Positions 1 through 10,998 are shown, counted from the stretch's first letter. The stretch: 64,000 nucleotides of DNA from Crotalaria pallida (GCA_037953625.1 CM075652.1:149668597-149732596), one strand, 5' to 3'. Numbers and translations are program-made. Notes: a model not told the origin generated them from the sequence alone.

Positions 1-2
1 AC

Positions 3-62
3 TTTGAAAAGGTTGCCCTGCAATGGCTTGGTGGTTTGAAACATGAGGAGTCCACAAGGTAA
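3..62 (+). other. possible 3' end of a coding exon cut by the window edge
   Basis: A short open frame enters from the left edge and reads FEKVALQWLGGLKHEESTR before a TAA at 60-62. The same point also resembles a splice donor (ACAAG|GTAAAC), so the exon could continue elsewhere; a candidate acceptor (TTTCTTGCAG) lies near 490-500. I do not recognise the family. Overlapping frames at 43-234 and 195-395 are open but look like untranslated sequence. Confidence 0.2.
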
Positions 63-1593
63 ACGGGAGAGGGTTTTGAGAGGAAGTGCTTCAGGAGGAA
101 GCAGAGAAAGAGGGCAAATAGAAGCAGAAAATGGAACATTATGTCCCAGTTTTGAAGAAGTAAGAAGGCTTCAAAAGATATTACAAGTGACAAGGTGCAT
201 GGCCAAAGAAATTGTGACAGTAGTTTTGACATGATAAGGTTTGAGAAAAGAGTGAAGTGGTTTTCATCATCAGGGGGGATTGCATGGGGAAGAGGGACAT
301 GGTTTTGCTTAGAAATGGCTTCTTCCATGGGTAGTATAGTAGTAGTAGTATGTATGAATGAATTATTGCAATGCAGGAATGATGGTAAGTTTTAGGTGAG
401 GGTCAAGTAAAGGGTATAAATAGAAATAGATAGGAGGAGTAAATTAAACAAGGAGAGAAAAGAGGGTAATAAGACTTTCTACTTCCTCTGTTTCTTGCAG
501 TTGGCAGGTGAGTTTCAACCATCATAGTTATTGAACTCGTTAATCAATAAATAATAAAGAATTACATTTTTATTTTCTTTATTTGATTTCTTTAAAAAAT
601 GTTTCTAGAAAAATGTTACTCTCCTTTGAAGTGAAGGGTTTCTTCAAACAACAAGGGCTGGGGTCAACTCTTCATTTAAATGACATTGACTTATTGAGCA
701 TGTTTTCAGTCACTTTTTGAGAAACAAACGCAATTTCTTTGCAAAATTATACTACGCTGTACCAAACACAGTTAATCCCATAATATATAAAAGAGTTAAG
801 TATGTAAAATTTGTACATTAAAATTTGATTAAAAATAAAAGAGTTATTAAAAATTGTAAAAGCGAAATAAATATGAAAATTCTTTGTATAAAACAATTAT
901 ATAAAATTTATAAATCAAAATTTGAACAAATATAAGAGCATATACAAATTATAGGTAGTCTTTTTTTTTTTTGCTCTTTTGACCCCGAACCCTAAACGGT
1001 CGTCCCTTAGGCCTAAAATGGTTTTGTTTATATTTTGGACTTGGAGTTTTTATTATTATGTAATAAAGAATAGAAGTAAAAAAAAAAATTGACTATGATA
1101 AATACATACGTGTGAAAAATACAAAAAATAAATTTATTTGTGTTATGTAAATAAGTGTATAGTTGTCTTTATTTTGACAAATTTATTGTTTTCTCCACTT
1201 AATTTTTTCTCTAATTAAACAAAAGGAAAGAAAACTCAATTTTTTTTGTTTTCTCAATTTCTTCGCATTCTCTTTTATACCAAACAATCACACAATTTAC
1301 TCATTTTCTCACCATAATTTTTTTATCTTTTTTTGTATTTCCATTTTCTTTCATGCGGAAAAAAAAAAAAAAAAAACCACATTAAAGGCAAAGATGAGGC
1401 TATCCATAACTGTGAAAAATCCGTGTCAACAGTTTTAACTATACGGTTTTAGCTCACATTCAAATATTGCAGAAAAACTAAGTAAAAAATAAAAAGACCA
1501 CCCTATCCTTTTAGTTTTACATATTTTTGTATGAGCAATTGGGCATGACAGGAAAAGTCCGTGATTGGTTGGCAAAAAAGAAATGACAATATG
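63..1593. other. intergenic spacer, AT-rich
   Basis: No supported gene. At 415-423 there is a TATA-box-like TATAAATAG, followed near 490-510 by an acceptor and donor in quick succession (TTTCTTGCAG, then CAGGTGAGT). This could be a core promoter or a UTR intron of the gene entering from the left. From about 780 onward the sequence is low-complexity A/T with a 17-18-base A run at about 1360-1377. Confidence 0.4.
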
Positions 1594-1598
1594 ATTGG

Positions 1599-1839
1599 TG
1601 TTATGAATTAATGAAAATAAGAAGAGAGAAAAAAGAAATTGAGGGAAAAGGGAAAAACGGGGAGAAATTGTATTTCATTTCTTGGGACAAAGTTTACACT
1701 ACATATGAGTCCTATTATATAGGAAAAGAGGAAACCCTATCGTGAATTTGTTTCAACTAAAGATAAACATAAAGTAGGGATAAACTCAAACTATGATAGA
1801 GTCATCCACTTATTAGATAAATACAAATTGTTCATAACA
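1599..1839 (-). repeat. LTR (3' LTR of the minus-strand element)
   Basis: 241-bp direct repeat with TG...CA ends and short inverted termini (TGTTATGAA / TTCATAACA). It is immediately preceded by the target duplication ATTGG at 1594-1598. Confidence 0.93.
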
Positions 1840-1849
1840 CTCCCCCTTG
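1840..1849 (-). other. polypurine tract
   Basis: On the minus strand this reads AAGGGGGAG directly against the TGTTATGAAC start of the LTR. That is the expected position and composition for plus-strand priming in an LTR element, and it fixes the element's orientation. Confidence 0.8.
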
Positions 1850-2077
1850 GATGACTATTAAGAGAACATGCCTCTTTAAAAACCTTCCTAAGAAAAACCC
1901 TATGGAAAAATGAGCGAAGGAAAAAGAGTACACAATTCTTCTTACGCAATTGGATGCCTCATTAAAAACCTTGTCAGGAAAACCCATCGGGAAAAAACCG
2001 TGACTAAGGGAAAAAGAGTGCAGTGCGTATTTATTTCTCCCCCTGGTGCGAACAATTATCTCTGAGATATTACGTTA
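1850..2077 (-). other. 3' non-coding region of the copia element
   Basis: Contains a run of phrases such as CATTAAAAACCTTGTCAGGA and AGGGAAAAAGAGT. On the minus strand these lie between the RNase H region and the 3' LTR, an arrangement I recall from many plant copia elements. No open frame. Confidence 0.45.
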
Positions 2078-2430
2078 TTATCTCCGCAGCATAAGTTTCA
2101 TAATATACCAAAATTTCATTAAATATTCCATTTGTAATTCAAGACAAAATTTTGTTCTTTCCAAATCCTTCGTTTCAAACTCTTTCTTTAAGCAATTTAC
2201 AACATTTGGAAGCTCTTCAGGAGTTCTAATAATAATCAAATCATCAACGTAAACATCAATAATAACAAATTTCTTGCCACATCTTTTCATAAAAATACAT
2301 GTACAAATTCGACCATTTTATATCCCTCATTGATTAAATATTCACTTATATGATTATTCCACATCTCAATTTACTTCAAACCATAAAGACTTTTATTCAA
2401 TTTATCACACTAAAATGTGTGTTTAGTTTC
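2078..2430 (-). pseudogene. copia reverse transcriptase fragment (YVDD region)
   Basis: The minus-strand frame 2290-2078 contains VIIDVYVDDLIII followed by TPEELPNVVNCLKKEFETKDL, the catalytic YVDD box and downstream helix of Ty1/copia reverse transcriptases. Just upstream (about 2420-2290), other frames carry LNKSLYGLK and MWNNHISEYLINEGYK, the conserved block that normally precedes YVDD; they are separated from it by stops and a frameshift. RNase H is not recognisable downstream. The remnant is non-functional. Confidence 0.85.
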
Positions 2431-3339
2431 ATTCCAACATCTTCTTGTGAATGAATAACAATATCTTGCTAATAAATTAATATCATATGACATATTAAGT
2501 CATGTACGACATTTAACAATCAAACAGAGATTAACATATAAATTAGTTGTTATTTATCAAAGCAAATCACTTTAGAAGTTGTTTTCCCCAACTTGATAGG
2601 CACAAATTCAATTTGCTAAATGCTCGATCTTCAAGCCGAGGTATTTCATTTTGAAATGTTTCCTTTAACTTTAAGTAATTCAAACAATATTAAAATAAAA
2701 CTACATAGACACTAAAATAAGCACATAATATGAACCATAATCATATAAGTATTCTCAAACAATTGCAATAAGCATATCCATAATTGCATGACATACATGA
2801 TATCATATATATATATATATATAAGTCAAACAATATATAACTAAAAAACATAAATTATTAGCAAAATCTAAATAGATATATACATGTATATATCAATATC
2901 CTTAATTCTTCTGTGATTTCTCATATTGATATAATGATATCATTCTCAAATGAACCATGATAATGGCTACAAACATATAATGCATTTTATGTTTGCTAGA
3001 ATTATAACTTCGAGTCTATTAAAAATCTCTTGGAGTTTGAACTATAGGTTCAAAATTATTGCATTTTGCAATTTAACTAATCAAAGAGCACATGTCGACA
3101 TTTTATACTTTATGCTTCAAACATTTTAATTATCCATGGATATGGTTTAACCATATTAAATAGTTTAAGCATATGCTTCGAGCATATTGAATCCTTAAAG
3201 GGTATTCATATATATGTTATTAATCAAGTTAGCCATAAAAATTTGCTATAACATCATTTGACACAAATTGAATCCTTTATATATTGCCAGACTAATCAAG
3301 TATCGAAAAATACTTGCATCCACCATAGGGAAGTATTAT
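2431..3339. other. unrecognised AT-rich insert inside the retrotransposon
   Basis: About 0.9 kb with no recognisable pol homology, lying where the catalytic first half of the RT domain should be. It includes an (AT)n tract at about 2805-2822. It may be a nested insertion or extremely decayed sequence. I see no clear target duplication around it. Confidence 0.35.
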
Positions 3340-4425
3340 TCCTCATAATTAATGTCAGATCTTTATGAACTTCTTTGGGCAATCAATCTTGCTTTATATC
3401 TCATAACTTCTTCTGTACAATTTCGCTTATGTACAAAAACACATTTGTATCCATTTGACTTTACATCTTTAGGTGTACGGACTATAGTCCAAATACCTGT
3501 CGCTTTTCAAGCGAATTCAATTATGCCTCAATTGTGTCTTTCCATTTTGGCTAATCATTTCTTTGTCTATATTTCTTAATAGACTTTGATACATTATCCT
3601 CATTTTATATCATTTAAGCGCTATATCATATGTAAAAGCATCGTCAACGTTGACTTTATTTCGGTTCCATTGTATTTTAGTCATGACATAATTTATTGAG
3701 ATCTCTTTGTTTTCACACTTTTCAGGTACCTGAGTTTCTTCTTGAACTGAACTATTAATTATGTCTAAGGACTCTTTAGGAGTCTCTACATTCTCGGATT
3801 GACCATCTTATTTCTTTGCTCCTTTTCTTTTTCGAGGATTTTTTATCTTTGGAACCGATGGATCTGCCACGCTTCAAGCGTGTCTCATACTCATTTGAAA
3901 TTTTAATTTGTCCAAGAGGGACATCAATTTCATTGGAGCATTATATGTGACTTAGTCACTCTTTTTAGGTCAGTAAATGCGTCTGGCAATTGGTTATCTA
4001 AATTTTGCAAATGAATTATCTTTTGAACTTAAGTTCAAATTGTTTTGTTCGAGGATCAAGATAATATAAAGATAACTCTTTCCAAATAATTTCTTTTTCC
4101 AACTTCTTATTTTCTCCCCCTAATGTTGGGAAAACAAATTCATCAAAACGATGATTGAAAATCGATCCATGAATGACTCTCTTGTTGTTGGTTTGAGTTA
4201 TTTTATCATGGATGAAGATTCATATCCAACATATATTCCCAACCTTCTTTGAGGTCCCATCTTAGTGCGTTGTGGTGGAAAATATACTGCACATCCAAAA
4301 GTTCTTAGATGAGAAATATTAGGTTTCTGACCAAAAAACCATTTGTAAAAGGGAAACTCATGATAATTTTTAATGGCTCGATGCAAATCAGTGTTATACA
4401 TATTCCCGATTAGTAATGGCAATAG
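3340..4425 (-). pseudogene. copia integrase C-terminus to RT N-terminus, decayed
   Basis: The minus frame 4422-4198 reads LRTFGCAVYFPPQRTKMGP then RRLGIYVGYESSSMIK, the conserved end of the copia integrase and GKGY-like region. Continuing leftward in shifting frames are IHLQNLDNQLPDAFTDLKR with TKSHI (about 4020-3945) and NPRKRKGAKK (about 3840-3800). Further on come ISINYVMTKIQWNRNKV (about 3700-3640) and CKVKWIQMCFCT (about 3470-3430), each interrupted by stops. The order matches an intact copia pol, so this is one decayed gene and not a mix of insertions. Confidence 0.85.
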
Positions 4426-7255
4426 ACATACAATAGTTAATCACTAGATTTTGGTTGATACAATTGCACAAGTAATCTCGCAAACTTCTGGTTGCGAATT
4501 GCCTATGAAGAATCATGTGACCATCCAGTTGATGCATCAATTAAAAATATAAAATATCTAAATGATTCACATGATGGAAGTAATGACACATAAATATCAC
4601 CTTGTATTCATTCTAGATTCAATCCAAATTTTATGGTGATGGTCGAATATACTTTCTTTGGAAACAATTATTAGCACATTGAGATAATCAGATTGAAGAA
4701 ACTTCGGGTTCTTCGTTGGATGTCAACATAAGTTTTAATTATTTTTTTTTCGCATCATATAGTTGATCCGGGATGGTCTAACCGGTCAAGCCAAACACAA
4801 AAAAAAAATTATATTATAATTTATAAACTAGAGTTTATAAACTTTTGGTTTTACGATATGAGGTATTTCAATTGTATTATATACGTGTAAACTGAAAAAT
4901 TTTCCAATACCTCTGGATAACAACTCTTTTAAAGCTCTAAATTATTATCACACGAATTTTGATAAAATATACTAAACTATTTTGAAAATAAAATTTTACA
5001 TATACCTTTGAAACTTGGTAGATTTATTCGTGATCCACTACATTATAACACATTGTTAACCTCAATAAAATTTTGTTATAAAAATATATTATGTATAAAT
5101 GTGATCAATTATTTATGTGGTTTGTACATTCCAATCTAATTATTTCAATAATGACAAAAAATCAAAAAGATGTAAATTTCTCACAAAAGAACCACATTTT
5201 TCTTCAGTAACTAATTTATATGTCTCTTCAATGGTATAAACAAATGCACAAGTATATCTATAATTATATTGGCAAGTTATTCTCTTCATCATAATTATAT
5301 TGGCAATTTATTCTCTTCATCATAATGGCAGTAACCATTTTCAATAAAAAAAAATATTAGAATTTTTCATCACTAATATTTTTTTAAACATTCCAATAAA
5401 GAAGCACATAAATTTCATGTTGTAGAGATTATCGCATTCTTATATTCCCATATTGAAAAACAAAACGACAAGACACATGTACTCATTTAGGATAAATTTC
5501 TCCACTTTCGCATATTCTTAATATGACAATAGCTATAAAAATTTTATAACTAACCTCGGAAAATGTACTACTCAACATGTGGGTAGAGCCAAGAAAATAG
5601 AAGTCGTCATAAGATATGAGTCAACTTGATGAAGCATAATCTTCCTTATATAACTTTCAAAACAACTCATAGGGAGATCATTAGGGAACAATAACAAAAA
5701 AAAAATTATATCAAATAAAAATCTACTTTAATGTCATATTAATTTACTTCATGAAAAACATCAGTATTTTCATGTTTCAACATAACGTTCAATAATAATT
5801 GACAAGAAACACAATTAAATATATATAAGGCAAAATAAAGAATTTTTTTTCTTAAAGTAAAATCATACTTGTTTGACTGTCTTCGCATCATAAAAATAAA
5901 CGTGCTAACATTTAAAATTAATAATTTATGGCACATTAGCAATATCATTGATACATCAAATAATAATTATCAATACCAAAGAAATATTTGTATTAAAATT
6001 AAAACTTGTCGATATAATAGTGAAATTATCCAATTTAATAAAATGATATCACATATTGATTTTATCAATAAAGGCACAATAAACAAAAAACCAAAAAAAT
6101 GAAATTGAAAGAGAGATGGGTACTGATCACAATAATTTTGCAGAGAGTTTTGGAAAGGGTTGCTAGCTCTCGTTTCCACTCTCTCTATCTATATATCTAT
6201 GTATCTCCGCGTGTATGAAGATGATATTCAAAGTCATTGCTACTTACGACACATTAATAATATTATAAATTTATAATACTGATGATATTCACATTCACAT
6301 TTCATCGGAGTTGTTTTTTTTTCTTAACAAACATAACTGAAACATTTACTGCCTGGTATAATACCACATTCGATGAATCAAGTGTTCAATCGAAACTGGA
6401 CTCATCAATCTGACGTGGCAATATTTGATACTATAGCTGTAATTCTTTTTTTTTTCTTTCAGATTTCTAAAATCTGCTTCTATATGCATTGATTACTTTT
6501 TTTTTCTTTTTTTTAACATGATAAATGGTCTAATTCCCAAAAACTTGCATTTCTTATCAAGTGTGTAGCACAGTGATAGTATGGTGTATTGGTTATAGAG
6601 CCAACCCAAAACCGGCTAATGTTGTGCACACCACAAAAATGTGCAGCGCCAACCAATGCAACATTCCACTTGAGTTTTTTTTAGTAGTGGTGGTTGTCGC
6701 TGTGCAAACAATATATATATGGGATTTTTAGATCCTTCAAGTACTACGTTGTTTTTTTTTTTTAATTTTTTTTTCAGCATCTTAATTGTTACGAGATAAT
6801 TCATGAACCCATGAAGCCACTGCATATGTCATTGTTGTGACTGACCATGACGTTTTATCATTGTAACATTTGTCAAGTTATATATTATTACTTGGCTACA
6901 GCCTTCTTTTTTTTTTCTTCACGGCTCAAATTCCTTTTATCACTCTACGGCATTTTTTTTTCCTTTACTTTTCTTCACGGCTCTACAGCATTTGTCTTCT
7001 CCTCCTTTTTTTTTTCAGAACTTCACATGCATTTAACACTTCTGTTTGCATTTTTTTTTCAAACACTCCAATATGGAGATTAAAAAAAATATGGAGAGAA
7101 GCTTACTTTACTCACTTTGTCTGTGTGTTACTGTGTATATTATAAAAGATAGATATTGGAGAAAAAAAAAAAGAGAAAATAAATAAAATATTAATAATAT
7201 TTAAAAAAATTACCTTGCTATTGATGAATTAGCTTGAACCTTTTGGAGCAAAGAA
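4426..7255 (-). other. gag/protease side of the copia element, unreadable
   Basis: Low-complexity A/T sequence with no convincing gag zinc knuckle or protease motif. Short open frames here are random. Around 4740-4800 a minus-strand stretch still resembles pol. From about 6600 to 7250 the plus strand is T-rich with repeated TTCTTCACGGCTC motifs at about 6917 and 6972. Confidence 0.4.
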
Positions 7256-7272
7256 CAATCGTGCTGATAACG
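7256..7272 (-). other. primer-binding-site-like sequence
   Basis: Directly inside the right LTR the minus strand reads CGTTATCAGCACGATTG. It resembles the initiator-Met-tRNA-type PBS of copia elements (consensus near TGGTATCAGAGC) but is not an exact match. Its position confirms that the element's 5' end is on the right. Confidence 0.6.
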
Positions 7273-7514
7273 TGTTATGAATTAATGAAAATAAGAAGGG
7301 AGAAAAAAGAAATTGAGGGAAAAGGGAAAAACGGGGAGAAATTGTATTTCACTTCTTGGGGGCAAAGTTTACACTACATATGAGTCCTATTGTATAGGAA
7401 AAGAGGAAACCCTATCATGAATTTGTTTCAACTAAAGATAAACATAAAGTAGAGATAAACTCAAACTATGATAGAGTCATCCACTTATTAGATAAATACA
7501 AATTGTTCATAACA
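7273..7514 (-). repeat. LTR (5' LTR of the minus-strand element)
   Basis: 242-bp partner of the repeat at 1599-1839, with about six substitutions and one indel. It is followed by the second copy of the target duplication ATTGG at 7515-7519. Confidence 0.93.
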
Positions 7515-7949
7515 ATTGGTTCAATGTATAGATATAAACTTATAAAGTGTCTCGCTTTCGCACCACTGGATTGGCTGACACTATACAGCCAATGGGGGTT
7601 GGTAGGTTTTTCACGGCTGCAGATTCATAGTGTTTAAAATGACGGAAATGTCCAACAGGTTGTTGAAATATAAGACTTTAAAATAAAACTTGAAATTATA
7701 ATTCAACAACCTGGTTCTCTCTAAAATAAAACTTTTTAATCCCGGTTCTTGGAATTTCAATTAAGTAGAAAAATTAATAAAGTTTAAAAATGATAATTTA
7801 AATGTCTAGCTAAAAATATTATTTTTTTTCAGTATTTTAATAAAGCATAACTCTTTTTAAATATTTGTCCCCGTTTTGAAGAGTTTAAGTTAAGAAAACT
7901 TTTAAAAAATTTAACGAACCTCAACTACCCAACTTTATTGGTATTATTA

Positions 7950-8234
7950 CTCTCTCCGTTCCTTTTTATCTGTCATATTTCAAAAAAAACACGTCCCTTA
8001 AGAAAATCAATCATTACTTAGATTTCCAATACATTAATTATGTTTTTTCCCACTATACCCTTTCTCTTTCTATAATCATTAATTTTTCTCCACTACTTAC
8101 GTAAACCAAGACTTATTAAATAGGGGCAAACATGGAAAATAGCATTTATTACACTCTTGAATTTCTCAATATGACAGATAAAAAGAAACAAAATAACTCT
8201 CTAAAAAATGACACTTAAAAAGGAACGGAGGGAG
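7950..8234. mobile_element. Stowaway-like MITE
   Basis: The terminal inverted repeats begin CTCTCTCCGTTCCTTTTTAT and its partner CTCCCTCCGTTCCTTTTTAA, flanked by TA on both sides (7948-7949, 8235-8236). About 285 bp with no coding capacity. The related segment near 10375-10425 lacks it, which gives an empty-site comparison. Confidence 0.8.
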
Positions 8235-8281
8235 TATTGAGGAGAAAGAAATATTAGGCAGTTAGGCATTGTTACTTGTTA

Positions 8282-8569
8282 CTCCTTCCGGTTCGAATTA
8301 TAAGCAACAAAAAATATATTTGTCTTGGTTTAAAATATAAGCAAAATTAACTAACTTTATTAAAAAAATTTATCATTCTCAATGCTACTTTCCTAAAACA
8401 TCTCTAGAAAATTGTAATCTTAATTAATTTTTGTTTCATTCCCAATACTACTTTCCTAAAATACCTATATTTTTTTTTTTATAAATTTGAAAAAATTAAA
8501 TACAATCAACTAACATTCTTAATAAGCGTAAAAATGATTGAATTTGCTTATAATTCGACCTAAAGGGAG
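8282..8569. mobile_element. Stowaway-like MITE, family A
   Basis: Ends are CTCCTTCCGGTTCGAATTAT and AATTCGACCTAAAGGGAG, with TA on both sides (8280-8281, 8570-8571). The interior (CTTTCCTAAAACATCTCTAG, repeated in diverged form) is shared with the elements at 21342-21622 and 23218-23504, so these are three copies of one family. Confidence 0.8.
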
Positions 8570-8705
8570 TACAATGTATCGTACAGAATTATAGATAGAC
8601 ACAAATGTACCAAGATGGACAAACATAATTATGGGAAAACCAAGTTTAGAGTTAAGATGTGACCTAAGAAGAGAATGATTCAAGTTGCATTAACCATATC
8701 GATTA

Positions 8706-8997
8706 CTTCCTCTGGTCCTATATATAAGACACCTTCTAAAAAAAATTTGGTTCTATATATAGGGCATTTTATATTTTCTATGCATCATTAATTGTTTTTT
8801 CTCTTTTTTACCCTTATTAAATGTTTTGACTAACTATGTTTTTTTTGTTGTTCATTAATTAATGTGAGCTTTCCAAGTAAAGTGAAGGGGTAAAATTGTA
8901 ATGTTATAATATATTGTCATAAAATTCACAATACTAACCACTTTCCTTGGTATGTGTAATTCGGTTAAGTATGTCCTATAATAAGAACCGGAGGGAG
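8706..8997. mobile_element. Stowaway-like MITE
   Basis: Ends are CTTCCTCTGGTCCTATATAT and AATAAGAACCGGAGGGAG, flanked by TA (8704-8705, 8998-8999). About 290 bp, non-coding. The paralogous segment near 10860 lacks it. Confidence 0.75.
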
Positions 8998-8999
8998 TA

Positions 9000-9913
9000 T
9001 TAATTAACCACATGGAGTGGTCTTGGTTGGAGGAGGCGGGAGGAGCAGGGTCTTAGAGTGAGATGTGGACGTGAGGTTAATAATAGGATGTGTGGATGTG
9101 AACTAGCTAGGTTGGTAATGGTGGGACATAGCAACAATCTAAGGCTTTGTTTGGAAAGGAAGAGAAAGTTTTTCGAGGATGAAGTTGTCTTTTGTTTGAT
9201 CAATGAAAAGGAAAGGAAGGAAATTAGATGGGATTAAAATTTTGTGGGATTTTCATTCTTTCTCCTTACGAATCAAGTAGTTAGAAAGAAAAGAGATAAT
9301 CAAAAAACCTCTTCTATATATTTCTTCTAAACATTCACAATTATTTACATTTTTTCTTGATGGAAGAAAAATAGAAGAAACAATAATGCTTCATTTTTTA
9401 TTTCTTAAAAGATAACCATCAAGTGATAAGCATGCATAAAATCCAAACACAAACTCCTTATAAAAAGACAAATGTGTATAACAAAAGTACATCTCTCATA
9501 GACTCCCTTCTCCCTCCGGATGCTTCCTTCCCACGAGTGAATATGTTGTACTATCAACTTGAGCTCTTGAAGTGTAGGATGATCATGACATTGTCTAAGA
9601 ACGTAACGATGAAAGAAAAGAATAAGCGTAAGTCTAAAGGGTACGGTTTGGGACTAAAATAATGTTTTGGTCCCTCGCTTTTACACAAACTCTCAATTTC
9701 ATCCCTGCATTTTCTTTGTCTCAATTTGGTCCCTCATATTTTAATTTTTTCAAAATTGTAGATCAATTTTGCTTTAGCTTGCTTGGGGTCTTCCACATCA
9801 ACGCCACCCCATATTATATCGTTACAAGTGATGGCAAGGTTGATATATCATTTTGTCAACCATATCAGCACTTAATGGAATGAGTTCAACAACTAGTGAC
9901 AGAGCTTCATTGA
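9000..9913. other. intergenic, repeat-derived
   Basis: About 9000-9110 is a diverged copy of about 10905-10985 (shared GGGTCTTAGAGTRAGATGTGG). Near 9140, GGCTTTGTTTGGAAAGGAAG resembles one end of a hAT- or Harbinger-type MITE, but I could not find its partner. From about 9655 the text TTTTGGTCCCTCGCTTTTAC resembles one arm of a Mutator-like element. No supported gene. Confidence 0.35.
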
Positions 9914-9942
9914 AGCAGGTGGGAGCTTATGCTCCCACTGCT
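9914..9942. repeat. near-perfect hairpin
   Basis: GTGGGAGC-TTAT-GCTCCCAC (9919-9938) is a perfect 8-bp stem with a 4-nt loop. Pairing extends outward through AGCA/TGCT with one bulged G. It lies inside non-coding repeat sequence. Confidence 0.6.
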
Positions 9943-9989
9943 GAACTTTTAAAAATATATATTAATTAATGACACTTTATAACTAAATG

Positions 9990-10110
9990 TCGCTAATGGC
10001 TTAGTGGCTAAGTGTTATATGCATAGTGACCATGGAACTGGAAAGGTGGGAGAGTAGGATCAAATTCGAGCTTTTTGGATAAATGAAGCAATGCTTAACC
10101 ACTAAGCCAA
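9990..10110. repeat. tRNA-like (SINE-related) repeat, partly palindromic
   Basis: On the plus strand, TGGCTTAGTGGCTAAG resembles a Pol III A box and GGATCAAATTCGAGCT a B box. On the minus strand, TGGCTTAGTGGTTAAG and AGCTCGAATTTGATCC give the same pair again. The segment is therefore a quasi-palindrome that could be read as a tRNA-derived SINE head in either direction. No clear target duplication. Confidence 0.4.
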
Positions 10111-10476
10111 AACATATTACCATATCTAAATTTTGAAATCATTAAATATATATAAATTTATAATTTAACTAAAAAAATTGCACCCTTGAAATCCTGACCA
10201 AGATTCGCCAGTGTTAACAACAAAAAACAAAATCAAAATTTTTGACATTAAAGAATCATTGTATATCAAAATAATTCGAGGGTCAAAAACCAAAACATCA
10301 TAAACTTTTGAAAAACCTAAAATCACATTATTTTTAAATTCGATGCAACAAAAAAGCAATTTAGCCAAAAATATTTAACAAACCTCGTGTCCCCAACGTT
10401 ATTGGTAATATTGGGGGAAGAGAATCTTAGGCAATTAAAAATATAAAAAAGGGTTATTACTTGCTACAATGTATTA

Positions 10477-10767
10477 CTCCCTCTGTTATTTAATATAAGT
10501 CATTTTTACCTAATTCACGCAGATTAAGAAAAATAATTATTACTATTAAATTTATCAAAAAATATGTTGTCATTCCAAGGTTACCCCTATTAAAATCTTT
10601 ACAATTCTATTCATTTCTCTCTCTATTGTAATTATTACTCTATCACCTCTATGCACTTATGAGGGGCGTATTTGGAATAAACTCTTTAATACTACCTAGA
10701 TATTCTAAAACGACTTGTAAAAAAGATACCAATTTTACCAAAATGATACCCTAAGGAACAGACGGAG
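10477..10767. mobile_element. Stowaway-like MITE, family B
   Basis: Ends are CTCCCTCTGTTATTTAATAT and CCTAAGGAACAGACGGAG, flanked by TA (10475-10476, 10768-10769). A related copy in opposite orientation lies at about 20133-20420 and a decayed one at about 41300-41440. Confidence 0.75.
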
Positions 10768-10901
10768 TACATACATACATAGACACATGCATATACCTAG
10801 ATGAAAAAACTTAAACGTGGATGTCACCTAGCTAGAAAGAGAAGAGAATGATTAAAGTTGCATTTTGATTAGTTGATTAGTCAACCAGATTGGGCGATGT
10901 T

Positions 10902-10936
10902 GGGTGGAGGGGAGGGGAGGGGAGGGGAGGGGAGGG
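10902..10936 (+). repeat. G-rich tandem GGGGA repeat with G-quadruplex potential
   Basis: GGGTGGAGG followed by five successive GGGGAGG-type units gives at least five runs of three or four G with single-nucleotide spacers. This is well within the classic intramolecular G-quadruplex pattern. The paralogous stretch near 9030-9050 has only GGAGGCGGGAGGAGCAGGG, so the array expanded after duplication. Confidence 0.7.
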
Positions 10937-10998
10937 TCTTAGAGTAAGATGTGGACATGTGAGGTTAATTAATGTGTTGGTAAGAACAATTGAGATTT

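Larger units (their letters stand above)
1599..7514 (-). mobile_element. Ty1/copia-type LTR retrotransposon, structurally complete but coding-dead
   Basis: Two near-identical LTRs (1599-1839 and 7273-7514) begin TGTTATGAATT and end GTTCATAACA. They are flanked by the perfect 5-bp target duplication ATTGG (1594-1598 and 7515-7519). The element reads on the minus strand: the primer-binding-site-like sequence is beside the right LTR and the purine tract beside the left LTR. Copia-order pol remnants (integrase end at about 4.4-4.2 kb, RT YVDD box at about 2.2 kb) run right to left. The LTRs differ at about six substitutions and one indel in 241 bp (roughly 2.5%), so the insertion is fairly recent, yet pol is riddled with stops and frameshifts. 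At 5.9 kb the length is normal for copia elements. It could only have moved with proteins supplied in trans, unless decay was very fast. Confidence 0.93.

Noticed and set aside
5739..7145. several 60-90 codon frames
   Set aside because: Low-complexity Phe/Ile/Lys/Asn content in the AT-rich interior of the retrotransposon.
1599..7514. retrovirus-like or pararetroviral origin
   Set aside because: The pol remnant order (integrase before RT), YVDD box and short LTRs fit Ty1/copia; no envelope or movement-protein sequence is present.
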